A DNA stretch of 64,000 bases, from contig NZ_CP031417.1 in the NCBI RefSeq assembly GCF_003367395.1, forward strand, positions 2,728,001 through 2,792,000. The letters are read 5' to 3'. Under the pieces are notes generated by a model. The model did no database searches, was not told the origin of the DNA, and saw nothing but the letters and a program-made list of their open reading frames with translations. Positions 34,171 through 43,100 of the stretch are shown in pieces. The DNA comes from Pseudolabrys taiwanensis (GTDB lineage: Bacteria > Pseudomonadota > Alphaproteobacteria > Rhizobiales > Xanthobacteraceae). Made by a program: the position numbers and the translations under genes. How positions within the stretch are numbered: position 1 is the stretch's first letter; each line of letters opens with the position of its first letter.

Positions 34171-36234
34171 TCAGCCGCCCGGCGTTCCCTTGGCGAAAGA
34201 ACCGCCCTTGTCCGCGAGTTCACGCAGCAACGGCGCCGGCGCCAGGCTCTCGTCGCCCGTCGCCTTGCTGTAGGCTTCGAGACGCTCGGCGATGTGCTTC
34301 AAGCCGACCTGGTCGGCATAGTGCATCGGCCCGCCGCGCCAGCGCGGAAAATTGTAGCCGTGCACCCAGACGACATCGATGTCGGCCGACCGCGCGGCGA
34401 TGCCTTCGGCCAGGATGCGCGTGCCTTCGTTGATCATCGGATAGATCAGCCGCTGCGTGATCTCTTCCTCGCTGATGGCGCGGCGCGTGACGCCCTGCGC
34501 CGCCGACACCTTCGCCAGCAACTGCTCGACTTCCGGATCCGGCGTCGGCGTGCGGCCATCCTGATAGAGGTAATAGCCACGGCCCGCCTTCTGCCCGAAG
34601 CGGCCGGCTTCGCACAAAGCGTCGGCGACCGGCGCCTTCTGCCCCGTGGCCTTGCGCATGCGCCAGCTGATGTCGAGGCCGGCGAGATCGCTCATGGCGC
34701 ACGGCCCCATGCGGAAACCGAAGGTCCTGAGCGCGGCATCGACCTGCTGCGGCAGCGCCCCTTCGGTCAGCAGCCGCTCCACCTGCTGCGAGCGGCGCGC
34801 CAGCATGCGGTTGCCGACGAAGCCGTGGCAGTTGCCGACGACCACCGGCATCTTGCCGATCTTGCGCGCGAGCGCGACCGCCGTCACCAGCACGTCCGGG
34901 GCGGTGTGCTTGGCGCGCACGATCTCCAGGAGCTTCATCACATTGGCCGGGCTGAAGAAGTGCAGGCCGACCACATCGGCGGGGCGCGCCGTCGCCGCGG
35001 CGATGTCATCCACATTCAGATAAGACGTGTTGGTGGCGAGGATCGCGCCCTTCTTGGCGATCTTGTCGAGCTTGCCGAACACGTCCTTCTTGACCGTCAT
35101 CTCCTCGAACACGGCCTCGATGACGAGGTCGGCATCGGCGGCCGCCTCGAGACCGACTCGGCCATCGATGCGGCCCATGAGCTCGGCCTTGCGTGCTTCG
35201 GTCATGCTGCCGCGCGAGACCGAGAAGTCGTAATTGCCGGCGACGCGCGACACGCCGCGCTCCAGCGCTTCCTTATCGTTCTCGATCAGGATCACCGGCA
35301 CGCCGGCGGCGACGAAGGACATGGCGATGCCGCCACCCATGGTGCCCGCGCCGATGATCGCGACCTTGCCGACATTCCGCGCCTTGGTGTCCTTCGGCGC
35401 ATCGGCAACGCGCGCGGCGCCGCGCTCGGCGAAGAACACATGGCGCAGCGCGATCGAACGCTCGTTCTTGAGCAGCTTCACGAATTGCTCGCGCTCGAAC
35501 GCCATCGCCTCGGCGAACGGCTTGTCGAAGGCCGCGCGCACGCAATCGACCAGCGCCGGCACGTTCGGCGATTCCGGATCCTTCTTGAGCGCGGCCGTGG
35601 CCGCGGCTTCGAAGGCCTCGCGCTGCTCGGCCGGGATCGTCAGGGCGCCCGTGCGGCGCAGGGGCTTGCCGGCAAGGCTGCGCGCATGGGCGACGGCGGC
35701 GGCAACCACATCGCTCTCGACCACGGCATCGAGGATGCCGGCGTCGAGCGCTTTCTTGGCCTTGAGCGGCTCGCCGTCGAGCATAATGGCGAACGCGGCC
35801 TTGGCGCCGATCAGGCGCGGCAGGCGCTGCGTGCCGCCGGCGCCGGGAATGAGCCCCAGCTTGACCTCCGGCAGCCCGACTTCGGCGGTCGCCAGCGCGA
35901 TGCGCGCATGGCAGGACAGCGTCAGCTCGCAGCCGCCGCCGAGCGCCGGACCGGGAAGCGCCGCGACAACCGGCTTGGCCGAGTCCTCGATCGCCTGGCA
36001 TACGGCCGGCAGGATCGGCTCCTGCGAGGCCTTACCGAACTCGCTGATGTCCGCGCCCGCGCTGAAAAAGCGCCCGGCGCCGGTCAGCACGATGGCAGCA
36101 ACGGCGGCGTCGGCGTTGGCGGCGGCGATCTGATCGGCGATCCCGGCCCGGACAGCATGCCCAAGCGCATTCACCGCCGGATTGTTGATGGTGATGACCG
36201 CGACATCGCCCTGCTTATTGATCTCGACGCTCAA
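34171..36234 (-). CDS. 3-hydroxyacyl-CoA dehydrogenase/enoyl-CoA hydratase bifunctional protein (FadJ/FadB-like), TTG start
   Basis: A 687-residue fusion. Residues 1 to about 190 form a crotonase domain with GGGCELTLSCHARIA and the acid region VGLPEVKLGLIPGAGG; the NAD domain begins at about 295 with VAIIGAGTMGGGIA and the HFFSPANVMKLLE histidine segment, then two C-terminal dehydrogenase domains. It hydrates enoyl-CoA and oxidises 3-hydroxyacyl-CoA in beta-oxidation or in aromatic side-chain breakdown. The start is TTG at 36234 with GGAGG five bases upstream; no ATG fits. It is divergent from a MaoC-like hydratase gene with 177 bp between. Confidence 0.92.
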   Translation of the reverse strand: MSVEINKQGDVAVITINNPAVNALGHAVRAGIADQIAAANADAAVAAIVLTGAGRFFSAGADISEFGKASQEPILPAVCQAIEDSAKPVVAALPGPALGGGCELTLSCHARIALATAEVGLPEVKLGLIPGAGGTQRLPRLIGAKAAFAIMLDGEPLKAKKALDAGILDAVVESDVVAAAVAHARSLAGKPLRRTGALTIPAEQREAFEAAATAALKKDPESPNVPALVDCVRAAFDKPFAEAMAFEREQFVKLLKNERSIALRHVFFAERGAARVADAPKDTKARNVGKVAIIGAGTMGGGIAMSFVAAGVPVILIENDKEALERGVSRVAGNYDFSVSRGSMTEARKAELMGRIDGRVGLEAAADADLVIEAVFEEMTVKKDVFGKLDKIAKKGAILATNTSYLNVDDIAAATARPADVVGLHFFSPANVMKLLEIVRAKHTAPDVLVTAVALARKIGKMPVVVGNCHGFVGNRMLARRSQQVERLLTEGALPQQVDAALRTFGFRMGPCAMSDLAGLDISWRMRKATGQKAPVADALCEAGRFGQKAGRGYYLYQDGRTPTPDPEVEQLLAKVSAAQGVTRRAISEEEITQRLIYPMINEGTRILAEGIAARSADIDVVWVHGYNFPRWRGGPMHYADQVGLKHIAERLEAYSKATGDESLAPAPLLRELADKGGSFAKGTPGG

Positions 36235-36411
36235 TGCTGCCTCCGTTGTCTGCCGTGCCTTATGCCGCAGGCGGGACGCCCATGAAAGCGGGTTTTATTT
36301 CCAAGGATGCGCGCGGAGGTTGCTACCTTAGCCGTGGCTGACAGCGCCGCCGCGGCCCTGTATCTGTGCCGCGCCGGATCCGGGTTCCGGCGTTTGCAAT
36401 GATGGGGCCGC

Positions 36412-36885
36412 ATGGCACAGGAAATCGATCTGGACGAGTATAGCGGCCGCGTCGGTCAGGAAATCGGTGTGTCGTCATGGCGCACGATCGATCAGAGCCT
36501 CATCGACACGTTCGCCGACGTCACCGACGACCACCAGTTCATCCATGTCGACCCCGCGCGAGCGGCGCAGACGCCATTCGGCTCGACCATCGCCCACGGC
36601 ATGCTCGTTCTGTCGCTGATCTCGACCATGTCCTACGAAGCCGTGCCGACGATCCGCGGCGCCGCCATGAACATCAATTACGGCTTCGATCGCGTCCGTT
36701 TCGTCTCGCCGGTGCCGGTCAATTCGCGCCTGCGCGGCCGTTTTGTGCTCGCGGAGTTGAGCCACCGCGGCGGTGGGCAGATCTCGATCCGCTATGACGT
36801 CACGATCGAGCGGGAAGGCTCGGAAAAGCCCGCGGCAGCCGTCGAGTGGCTGACCATGCTTGTGATGGCCGCGGCCAAGAGCTGA
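36412..36885 (+). CDS. MaoC-like (R)-specific enoyl-CoA hydratase
   Basis: A 157-residue hotdog-fold hydratase. The hydratase-2 motif is VTDDHQFIHVDPARAA with the catalytic aspartate and histidine, followed by FGSTIAHGML. No fused partner domain is present, so it resembles the PhaJ/NodN single-domain type. It lies back to back with FadJ and could feed or drain the same acyl-CoA pool, for example toward polyhydroxyalkanoate. Confidence 0.9.
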   Translation: MAQEIDLDEYSGRVGQEIGVSSWRTIDQSLIDTFADVTDDHQFIHVDPARAAQTPFGSTIAHGMLVLSLISTMSYEAVPTIRGAAMNINYGFDRVRFVSPVPVNSRLRGRFVLAELSHRGGGQISIRYDVTIEREGSEKPAAAVEWLTMLVMAAAKS

Positions 36886-36900
36886 AGGCCTGTCGGCGAT

Positions 36901-37476
36901 CTAATCATCGCCCGCCGGCGCGGTCGGCCAGACATCGGGCGCCGACGCGCCGCCGGACCCAAGCGAGCGCTGGACCATGACCACGTCGGTCCAGTGGCCG
37001 AACTTGTAGCCAACCGACGGCAGATACCCGACGCGCTGGAAGCCGGCAGCCTCATGCAGCCGGAGCGACGGCTCGTTCGCCGCATCGATATAGCCGATCA
37101 TCTGCCGGTATCCGGCAGCAGCGCAGGCATCGACGATGGCGCTGAGCAGCATCCGGCCGATGCCGGCATGCAGGTGGTCGGGATGCACGTAGATCGAATG
37201 CTTCACCGTGAAGCGATAGGCCGGCCGGCGCCGGAACATCACCGCATAGGCGTAGCCGACCACGACGCCGCCGCGATCGGCCACGACATGCGGCAGGCGG
37301 TTCTTGCGCATGGTCTTGCGCCGGCGCTTGATATCGTCCGGCTGCATCGGCTCGCTCTCATGCGCGTAACGCGGATCGACGCCGCGCGCGATATGGTGGC
37401 GATAGATCGCCAGCATCGCGTCGACATCGTCGTCCCGTGACGGACGCACGGTGATCGGCGGCGCAGTCGGCGTCAT
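36901..37476 (-). CDS. GNAT-family N-acetyltransferase (PAT/Bar-like)
   Basis: A 191-residue acetyltransferase. The acetyl-CoA motif is HPDHLHAGIGRMLL with the Q/RxxGxG-type loop, and N/A strands include YIDAANEPSLRLHEAAGF. The overall arrangement fits the phosphinothricin/amino-acid analog N-acetyltransferase branch. It is convergent with the MaoC gene and lies 18 bp downstream of the decarboxylase gene on the same strand, so it may be its operon partner and act on an amine or amino acid. Confidence 0.85.
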   Translation of the reverse strand: MTPTAPPITVRPSRDDDVDAMLAIYRHHIARGVDPRYAHESEPMQPDDIKRRRKTMRKNRLPHVVADRGGVVVGYAYAVMFRRRPAYRFTVKHSIYVHPDHLHAGIGRMLLSAIVDACAAAGYRQMIGYIDAANEPSLRLHEAAGFQRVGYLPSVGYKFGHWTDVVMVQRSLGSGGASAPDVWPTAPAGDD

Positions 37477-37494
37477 GCGAGCCGTTGCCGCGAC

Positions 37495-39852
37495 CTATTC
37501 GCGGACGACATAGGTATAGAACCGGGTGTTTCCGGCCGCGTCGACTTCGCGATAGAGCCCTTGAATCTCGGTGTCGAAGCCGGGGAACAGATTGCTGCTG
37601 CGCTCGAACGTCTTGAGATAGTCGATCATCGGCCGCGCCTTTGGGCCGAGCCGCTCGCCGGGGACGATGGTCGCAATGCCGGGCGGATAAACGACGAACA
37701 AGGTGGCGGCGATGCGCCCTTCGATCTCGTCGATCGGCAGATAGTCGACATTGTTGCGGACAAGTTCCCGCCCCGCTTCGTAGGGCGTCATCGCCGGCTC
37801 CGGTAGATGCTCGGCGGCGAATTGCGCCTGCTGCAAGGCGCTGACACCGCACGAGCGGAAGAACGAATGCATTTCGGTGCAGAGGTCGCGCAGCCGCACG
37901 CCGCGATAGCGCTTGGGCCGGACGGCGACGAATTCGTGGATGGCTTGATCGAGCAGAACGTTGTCGTCGTGCAGCCGCTTGAAGGCGACCAGCGTGCTGA
38001 CCAGAGTCCCGGCCTTGCTGGCCTCGACCCCCGGCGTGAGCAGGAACAGCAACGAATTGAGATCGTTCTTCTCCGGCACCACGCGGTTCTCGCGCAGGAA
38101 TTGCGCGACGATCGGCGCGGGGATGCCGTGCGCTTCATATTCTCCGGTGGAGCGGTTGAAGCCCGGCGTGAGCAGCGTCAACTTGTTCGGATCGGTGATG
38201 GCAAATCCGGGCGCCGCGGACTTGAAGCCGTGCCACGCGGCGCCCGGCGCGAATTCCCAAAAGTGCGCGTGGCTCGCCAGCGCATCGGTCGACACGCTCT
38301 CCCAAGCGACTTCGTGCACGCCGCCCTCTCGCGCCGCGTCGGGCAGCCGCACGACGTCCGGCACGAACGGATCGAAGAACCAGCGCCGCGCCGGGTCCTG
38401 CTCCTTGCGCTCGAACTCGCGCTGCACCGCGCGCAGCTTCTTGCGCAGTTCAATGCCGAGCCGGATCGTGTCGTCCCACAGAACCTCGCCAGACCGCCCT
38501 TTCATCATCTGCGCGCCGACGTCGAGAGAGGCGAACAGTGGGTAGAACGGCGACGTCGAGGCGTGCTGAAGGAAGCTCTCGTTGAAGCGACGGTGTTCGA
38601 CACGCCGTCGCTGCCCACGGATATGGCTATCCTTAATGTGGATCTGCGAGGCTTGCGAGAAACTCGCCAACTGCTTATGCGTGGATTGCGTCGCGATGAT
38701 GCCGGGCGAGGCATCGTCGAGCCCCTGGAGCCCCATGGCGAAACGGCCGGCATAGATCGGATGGAAGGCCATGAAGCTGGCCCAGGCTTCATCGAACAGG
38801 ATGTAGTCACACAGCGGCCCGATGCGCGCGAGGATCTCCTGCGCGCTGTAGATCGTGCCGTCATAGGTGCATTGCTCGATGACCGCGGCGCGGAACGGCC
38901 TCGGCTTCCGCCACGCCTCGGGATCCTTGACCAACGGATTGGCGCGGATGGCCTCGCGGATCGCGTTCTCATCCAGCGCCGCGACGTCGATCGGCCCAAT
39001 CAAACCGTGGGCGTTGCGGTCGGTCGGCAGATAGATCGGGATGCCGCCGCCGAGCAGCAGCGCGCCATGATGCGCCGCCTTGTGATTGTTGCGGTCGAAC
39101 AGCACGAGATCGCCATCGGCGATCAACGCCGACAGCGAGATCTTATTGGATGCCGACGTGCCGTTGAGGACGAAGTACGTGCGCTCCGCCTTGAAGATGG
39201 CGGCAGCCTCCTTTTGCGCCCGCAACGCGGGGCCTTCGTGCGTGAGCAGATCGCCGAGTTCGAGGATGGAGTTGTCGAGATCGTCGCGGAAGACCGCGTC
39301 GCCGAGATGTTCCTTGAAAATGCGGCCGATTGGGCTGCGGCTGTAAAATACGCCGCCATTGTGCCCCGGGCAGGTCCAGAGTTGATTGCCCTCTTCGGCA
39401 TAATCGACCAAGGCGCCGAAGAATGGCGTCTTCAGCGTCTCCGCGTATTGCGTGAGTCGGCTGACGAGATTGCGGGCGATGAACTCCGGCGTCTCCTCGG
39501 CGAGGAAGACATAACCGTCAATGAAGTCTAGCACCTCGACCGGCACGTCCTCGAAACGCGCGCGCCGCACCAGCAACACGATGGGCATTTCCAGCCCGCG
39601 CCGGCGCATGACATTGATGAGCGACGCCGCCTTGCCCTCAAGGCCCTTCTTTCCCCAATCGACGACCAGACAACCGATCGCCGCATCGGTCTGGACGGCG
39701 ATTTCGGCGTCCTCGATCCGGCGTGCGCGTACGACCTCGAAGCCGAGCCGCTCGATCGCGGCCATGATCTGTTGGACACGCAGGCCTTCAAGATCGTCGG
39801 CGTCGAAGCTCGGCGCCGAAAACAAGAACGAGAACCGCTGGGAGAAATTCAT
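37495..39852 (-). CDS. Orn/Lys/Arg decarboxylase (biodegradative, AdiA-like)
   Basis: A 785-residue PLP enzyme of fold type I. An N-terminal receiver-like wing domain (about residues 1-140) precedes the PLP domain; the cofactor lysine is K393 in ATQSTHKQLASFSQ, and upstream motifs TSASNK and DEAWASFMAFHP are intact. Length and order fit AdiA/CadA-type decarboxylases that make agmatine or cadaverine and consume protons. Which amino acid is used cannot be told by eye. The downstream GNAT gene on the same strand could acetylate the product. No antiporter gene is adjacent. Confidence 0.9.
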   Translation of the reverse strand: MNFSQRFSFLFSAPSFDADDLEGLRVQQIMAAIERLGFEVVRARRIEDAEIAVQTDAAIGCLVVDWGKKGLEGKAASLINVMRRRGLEMPIVLLVRRARFEDVPVEVLDFIDGYVFLAEETPEFIARNLVSRLTQYAETLKTPFFGALVDYAEEGNQLWTCPGHNGGVFYSRSPIGRIFKEHLGDAVFRDDLDNSILELGDLLTHEGPALRAQKEAAAIFKAERTYFVLNGTSASNKISLSALIADGDLVLFDRNNHKAAHHGALLLGGGIPIYLPTDRNAHGLIGPIDVAALDENAIREAIRANPLVKDPEAWRKPRPFRAAVIEQCTYDGTIYSAQEILARIGPLCDYILFDEAWASFMAFHPIYAGRFAMGLQGLDDASPGIIATQSTHKQLASFSQASQIHIKDSHIRGQRRRVEHRRFNESFLQHASTSPFYPLFASLDVGAQMMKGRSGEVLWDDTIRLGIELRKKLRAVQREFERKEQDPARRWFFDPFVPDVVRLPDAAREGGVHEVAWESVSTDALASHAHFWEFAPGAAWHGFKSAAPGFAITDPNKLTLLTPGFNRSTGEYEAHGIPAPIVAQFLRENRVVPEKNDLNSLLFLLTPGVEASKAGTLVSTLVAFKRLHDDNVLLDQAIHEFVAVRPKRYRGVRLRDLCTEMHSFFRSCGVSALQQAQFAAEHLPEPAMTPYEAGRELVRNNVDYLPIDEIEGRIAATLFVVYPPGIATIVPGERLGPKARPMIDYLKTFERSSNLFPGFDTEIQGLYREVDAAGNTRFYTYVVRE

Positions 39853-39982
39853 CGGCGACTTTGCGATGGAGGAGCGAGGGAGGCAAAGTCATCGCTCTCA
39901 ATGACGCCGGTGTGACAGGCACGACGCTATGCTGGCGTAGCAGGCGCCAGCCACAGCCGGGCAGTTCCAGCCACCGAACGCC

Positions 39983-40897
39983 TCAAACGCCGATCTTCGC
40001 GCGCGCCGCCTCGAGCGAGCGCGCCAACCGGTCCGCAAATACCGCGGTGGGTACCGGCAGATTGCGTCCGCGCAGCTGGCCGAGCACGAGATTGGCCGTC
40101 GGTAGATCGCGATCGTCGATGTCGCGCGTAACCATGCCGAATTTATCGTTCTCCGCCGGCGCACCGATCTGGATCTGAAACGTGATCAGGTCACCGTGGC
40201 CGATGAGGCTGCGCAGAAATTCAAAGGAATTGGACTCGGCCGCGATCTGGAAGCGTAGACCGCTCCGCGCGCAGAACTCATCGAGCAGTTGGCGTCCGCC
40301 GAAGCCGCGCTCGGGCAGCGCCACTGGATAACGCAGACAGTCGCGCAGACGCAACGTCTTCTTCTCCGCCAAGGGATGGCGCTCGTGCATAATCGCCACC
40401 AACCGCTGCTCGAGCGTCATCAGCGGCTGGAGGTTGGCGAGGTAGGGCGGCCTGAAGACTAACAACAGATCGACGTCGTAGGCCGCGAGCGCCGCCACCG
40501 CTCTCTCGTGATCGAGCACCTTCACGTCGAAACTGACCGACGCGTATTGCTTGCGAAACGCAGCGACCTCGCGCGGCAGGAAGTCGTGGGCCAAGGCCTG
40601 GCTGCAGGCGAAACGCACCGTACCGCGGCGCAACCCCTTGAGGTCCTCGATCTGCGACTTCATGCGCTCCACATCGCCCTCGTGCTCGCGCACGAAGTTG
40701 ATGAAAACCTCACCGGCCGCCGTGAGTCGCACGCCGCGCGCACGCCGCTCGAAGATCGGTTCGCCGAGTTCCTCCTCGAGATCGAGAATGCGCCGGTTGA
40801 CCGCCGATGAGGTGACGTTGAGCTGTTCGGCCGCTTTGCGGATCGATCCACAGCGCGCGACCTCGTCGACATAGTGGAAAATTCGCAAGTGCTTCAT
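39983..40897 (-). CDS. LysR-family transcriptional regulator
   Basis: A 304-residue LysR protein with the DNA-binding domain MKHLRIFHYVDEVARCGSIR and KAAEQLNVTSSAVNRRILDLE. The effector domain is of normal length. It is divergent from the N-heterocycle operon (41202-50751) with a 304 bp region between and is the obvious candidate to control it. Confidence 0.92.
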   Translation of the reverse strand: MKHLRIFHYVDEVARCGSIRKAAEQLNVTSSAVNRRILDLEEELGEPIFERRARGVRLTAAGEVFINFVREHEGDVERMKSQIEDLKGLRRGTVRFACSQALAHDFLPREVAAFRKQYASVSFDVKVLDHERAVAALAAYDVDLLLVFRPPYLANLQPLMTLEQRLVAIMHERHPLAEKKTLRLRDCLRYPVALPERGFGGRQLLDEFCARSGLRFQIAAESNSFEFLRSLIGHGDLITFQIQIGAPAENDKFGMVTRDIDDRDLPTANLVLGQLRGRNLPVPTAVFADRLARSLEAARAKIGV

Positions 40898-41201
40898 TTC
40901 AAGCGTCCATTTTTCGAGCGCTGCCTTTTCGGCACCACTCTAGCAAATTTTTAGCGGCAGATTGATGCACTCGCGCCCGCTAGGGTTCTGCTGCGGCGCG
41001 ATATGGGGGAAAGGCACAGGGCTTGCACAGCAGGGTCCTTCCGGTCCGCCCAAGAGCGGAAACTTACATTCCTACAGATACTTGCAGGATTCTCGGATGC
41101 CCCATGACCGCGTCATCGGCGTACCCCGCCTAGAAATGAGGCAACAGTTTTCTGCACCAGCCGGACCCAATCACGTCTCTAAATCCTCGGGAGCCTCTCT
41201 C
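40898..41201. promoter_or_regulatory. Divergent control region of LysR gene and the ten-gene operon
   Basis: A 304 bp region with no credible gene. It holds an AT-rich stretch TAGCAAATTTTTAGCGGCAG near 40940 and an inverted repeat TTCCG-N13-CGGAA at 41039-41061, possible LysR contacts. No T-N11-A palindrome as clear as those at 28241 and 60379 was found. The operon starts at ATG 41202. Confidence 0.45.
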
Positions 41202-42233
41202 ATGAAGCTGTTTCGCAACGGCCTGCTGGCTTTGGCCGCCACGCTTTGTATTCCGGTGGCGCTCAGCGCCCCGGCGGCGGCGACGACCAAACTGAAGATG
41301 GTGCTGAACTGGAAGTATCAGGGCCCCCAGGGCTGGTTCTTCCTTGCCGACGATCGCGGCTACTTCAAAGCCGAGGGCCTCGAGGTCGTCATGGACCAGG
41401 GCAACGGCTCGGGCGCCGGCGTGCCGTTGGTCGCCAACGGCACTTATGACGTGGCGTTCGGCGACGTGAACGCGCTGATCGAACTCGCCGCCAAGAAGCC
41501 GGACGACGCGCCGATCGCCGTCTATGTGATGTACAACCGCCCGCCCTTCACCGTCGCGGTGAAGGCCGACAGCCCAATCAAGACGCCGAAGGACTTCGAG
41601 GGCAAGACGCTCGGCGGCGCGGCCAATGACGGTGCGCTCAAGCTGTTCCCTGCCCTTTGCAAGATCACCAAGATCGATTGCAGCAAGGTCAACGTGACCA
41701 ACATGCAGCCGAACCTGCGCGAGCAGATGCTCATGCAGGGCCAAGTCGACGGCGTGTTCGGCTACGTCAACACCATCCGCTTCTCGGCCAAGCTGATCGG
41801 CGTCGGCGACGACAAGCTGCGCTACATCAACTACGGCGATTACGGCATGGACCTCTACTCCAATGCCATCATCGTCTCCAAGAAGCTGGCGAAGGACAAT
41901 CCGGAAGCCGTGAAGGGCCTGATCCGCGCCATCAACAAAGGCCTCAAGGACGCGCTGAAGGATCCGGACGCCGCCGTCGCCGCCGTCGCCAAGCGTGAGC
42001 CGCTGATCAAGATTCCGGTCGAGCGTGAACGCTTCGACGCGACGCTCACGGACGAGATGAACCATCCGGAGATCGCCAAGATCGGCCTCGGCAATGTCGA
42101 CATGGATCGCCTGAAGAAGTCGATCGACATCCTGGTCGAAGCCAACAGCCTGCCACGCACGCCGAAGGTCGACGAGATCTTCACGCCGGCCTTCCTGCCG
42201 CCGGCTTCGGAACTGCCGCACAAGCTGTTCTGA
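41202..42233 (+). CDS. NMT1/THI5-like ABC transporter substrate-binding protein, first copy
   Basis: A 343-residue periplasmic receptor of the NitT/TauT/NMT1 group. The signal peptide MKLFRNGLLALAATLCIPVA cleaves near AAA-TTK. The mature start TKLKMVLNWKYQGPQGWFFL and the ADDRGYFKAEGLEVVMDQGN segment show the type binding pyrimidines, thiamine precursors or N-heterocycles. ATG 41202 is chosen because it begins the signal peptide; the open frame upstream is promoter DNA. It shares the operon with a second, similar receptor at 46181-47212 and one permease/ATPase pair. Confidence 0.88.
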   Translation: MKLFRNGLLALAATLCIPVALSAPAAATTKLKMVLNWKYQGPQGWFFLADDRGYFKAEGLEVVMDQGNGSGAGVPLVANGTYDVAFGDVNALIELAAKKPDDAPIAVYVMYNRPPFTVAVKADSPIKTPKDFEGKTLGGAANDGALKLFPALCKITKIDCSKVNVTNMQPNLREQMLMQGQVDGVFGYVNTIRFSAKLIGVGDDKLRYINYGDYGMDLYSNAIIVSKKLAKDNPEAVKGLIRAINKGLKDALKDPDAAVAAVAKREPLIKIPVERERFDATLTDEMNHPEIAKIGLGNVDMDRLKKSIDILVEANSLPRTPKVDEIFTPAFLPPASELPHKLF

Positions 42234-42239
42234 GCAACG

Positions 42240-42266
42240 CGCGCTCCGTCCGTGTGGCGGAGCGCG
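42240..42266 (+). promoter_or_regulatory. Hairpin between first receptor and the rest of the operon
   Basis: CGCGCTCCG at 42240-42248 pairs perfectly with CGGAGCGCG at 42258-42266 around a nine-base loop and is followed by TTTCC. It lies directly after the receptor stop, where partial termination or mRNA protection would give more receptor than enzymes, as is common in ABC operons. Confidence 0.6.
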
Positions 42267-42298
42267 TTTCCATCGATGCCAAGTCCGGGACACTCGCA

Positions 42299-43090
42299 AT
42301 GCAACTCAACCTGAAGGGAAAGGTCGGCGTCATCACCGGCCCCGCCAAGGGAATGGGCGCCGCCATCAGCCGCGCCTTCGCCATGGAAGGCGCGCGCCTC
42401 GCGCTCATCGGCCGTGACACCGCGGCCATCGAACCGGTTGCCGGCGATGTCCGCGCGGCCGGCACCGAAGCGATCGTCATCCCCTGCGATCTCACCGATC
42501 CGACGCAGTGCGATGCCGCGGCGGCGAAAACCAAGGCCGCATTCGGCCGCATCGACTTCCTCGTCAATGTCGCCGGCGGCTCGGGCCCGGTCGGCAAGAC
42601 CGGCGTCGAGACGACGCCGGAAGAATTCGACGACATCGTCACACTGAACATGAACGGCTGCTTCCACACCATGCGCAGCGTCCTGCCCAGCATGATGGAG
42701 CAGCGTTACGGCAAGATCGTCAATGTCGGCGGCACGTTCGGCATGCGCGGCCGCGCCGGCCGCATGGCCTATTCGGCGTCGAAATGGGGCCTGCGCGGCA
42801 TCACCAAGAGCTTCGCGCTCGAGGTCGGCGCGCACAACATCAACGTCAATTGCGTCGCCCCGGGCATGGTCGACGGGCCGCGCTTCCGCGACAAGGTTTG
42901 CGCCGACATGGCCAAGAAGCTCGGCATCACGCTCGAAGAAGCGATGGAACGGCACGCCGCCGATTACGCGCTCAAGCGCGTGACCCTCGATGAAGACGTC
43001 GCCAATGCCTGCCTGTTCCTGGCGAGCGACGTGTCGCGCCAGATCACCGGCGTCGACCTGCCGGTCGATGGCGGATGGGCCATGCTGTGA
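42299..43090 (+). CDS. SDR-family oxidoreductase
   Basis: A 263-residue short-chain dehydrogenase with an altered cofactor motif TGPAKGMG (residues 13-20), NVAGG, and YSASK as the catalytic pair. The C-terminus DLPVDGGWAML is typical. It resembles 3-oxoacyl-ACP reductase-like SDRs that act on carbonyls of small molecules. It sits second in the N-heterocycle operon, ten bases before the cyclic amidohydrolase, so its substrate is likely an oxidised ring or ring-opened product. Confidence 0.88.
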   Translation: MQLNLKGKVGVITGPAKGMGAAISRAFAMEGARLALIGRDTAAIEPVAGDVRAAGTEAIVIPCDLTDPTQCDAAAAKTKAAFGRIDFLVNVAGGSGPVGKTGVETTPEEFDDIVTLNMNGCFHTMRSVLPSMMEQRYGKIVNVGGTFGMRGRAGRMAYSASKWGLRGITKSFALEVGAHNINVNCVAPGMVDGPRFRDKVCADMAKKLGITLEEAMERHAADYALKRVTLDEDVANACLFLASDVSRQITGVDLPVDGGWAML

Positions 43091-43100
43091 GGAACGCATC

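Noticed and set aside
33898..36285. A 795-codon open frame on the plus strand over the FadJ gene
   Set aside because: The opposite strand encodes a complete FadJ-type protein with all motifs; this frame has arginine-rich, non-family sequence.
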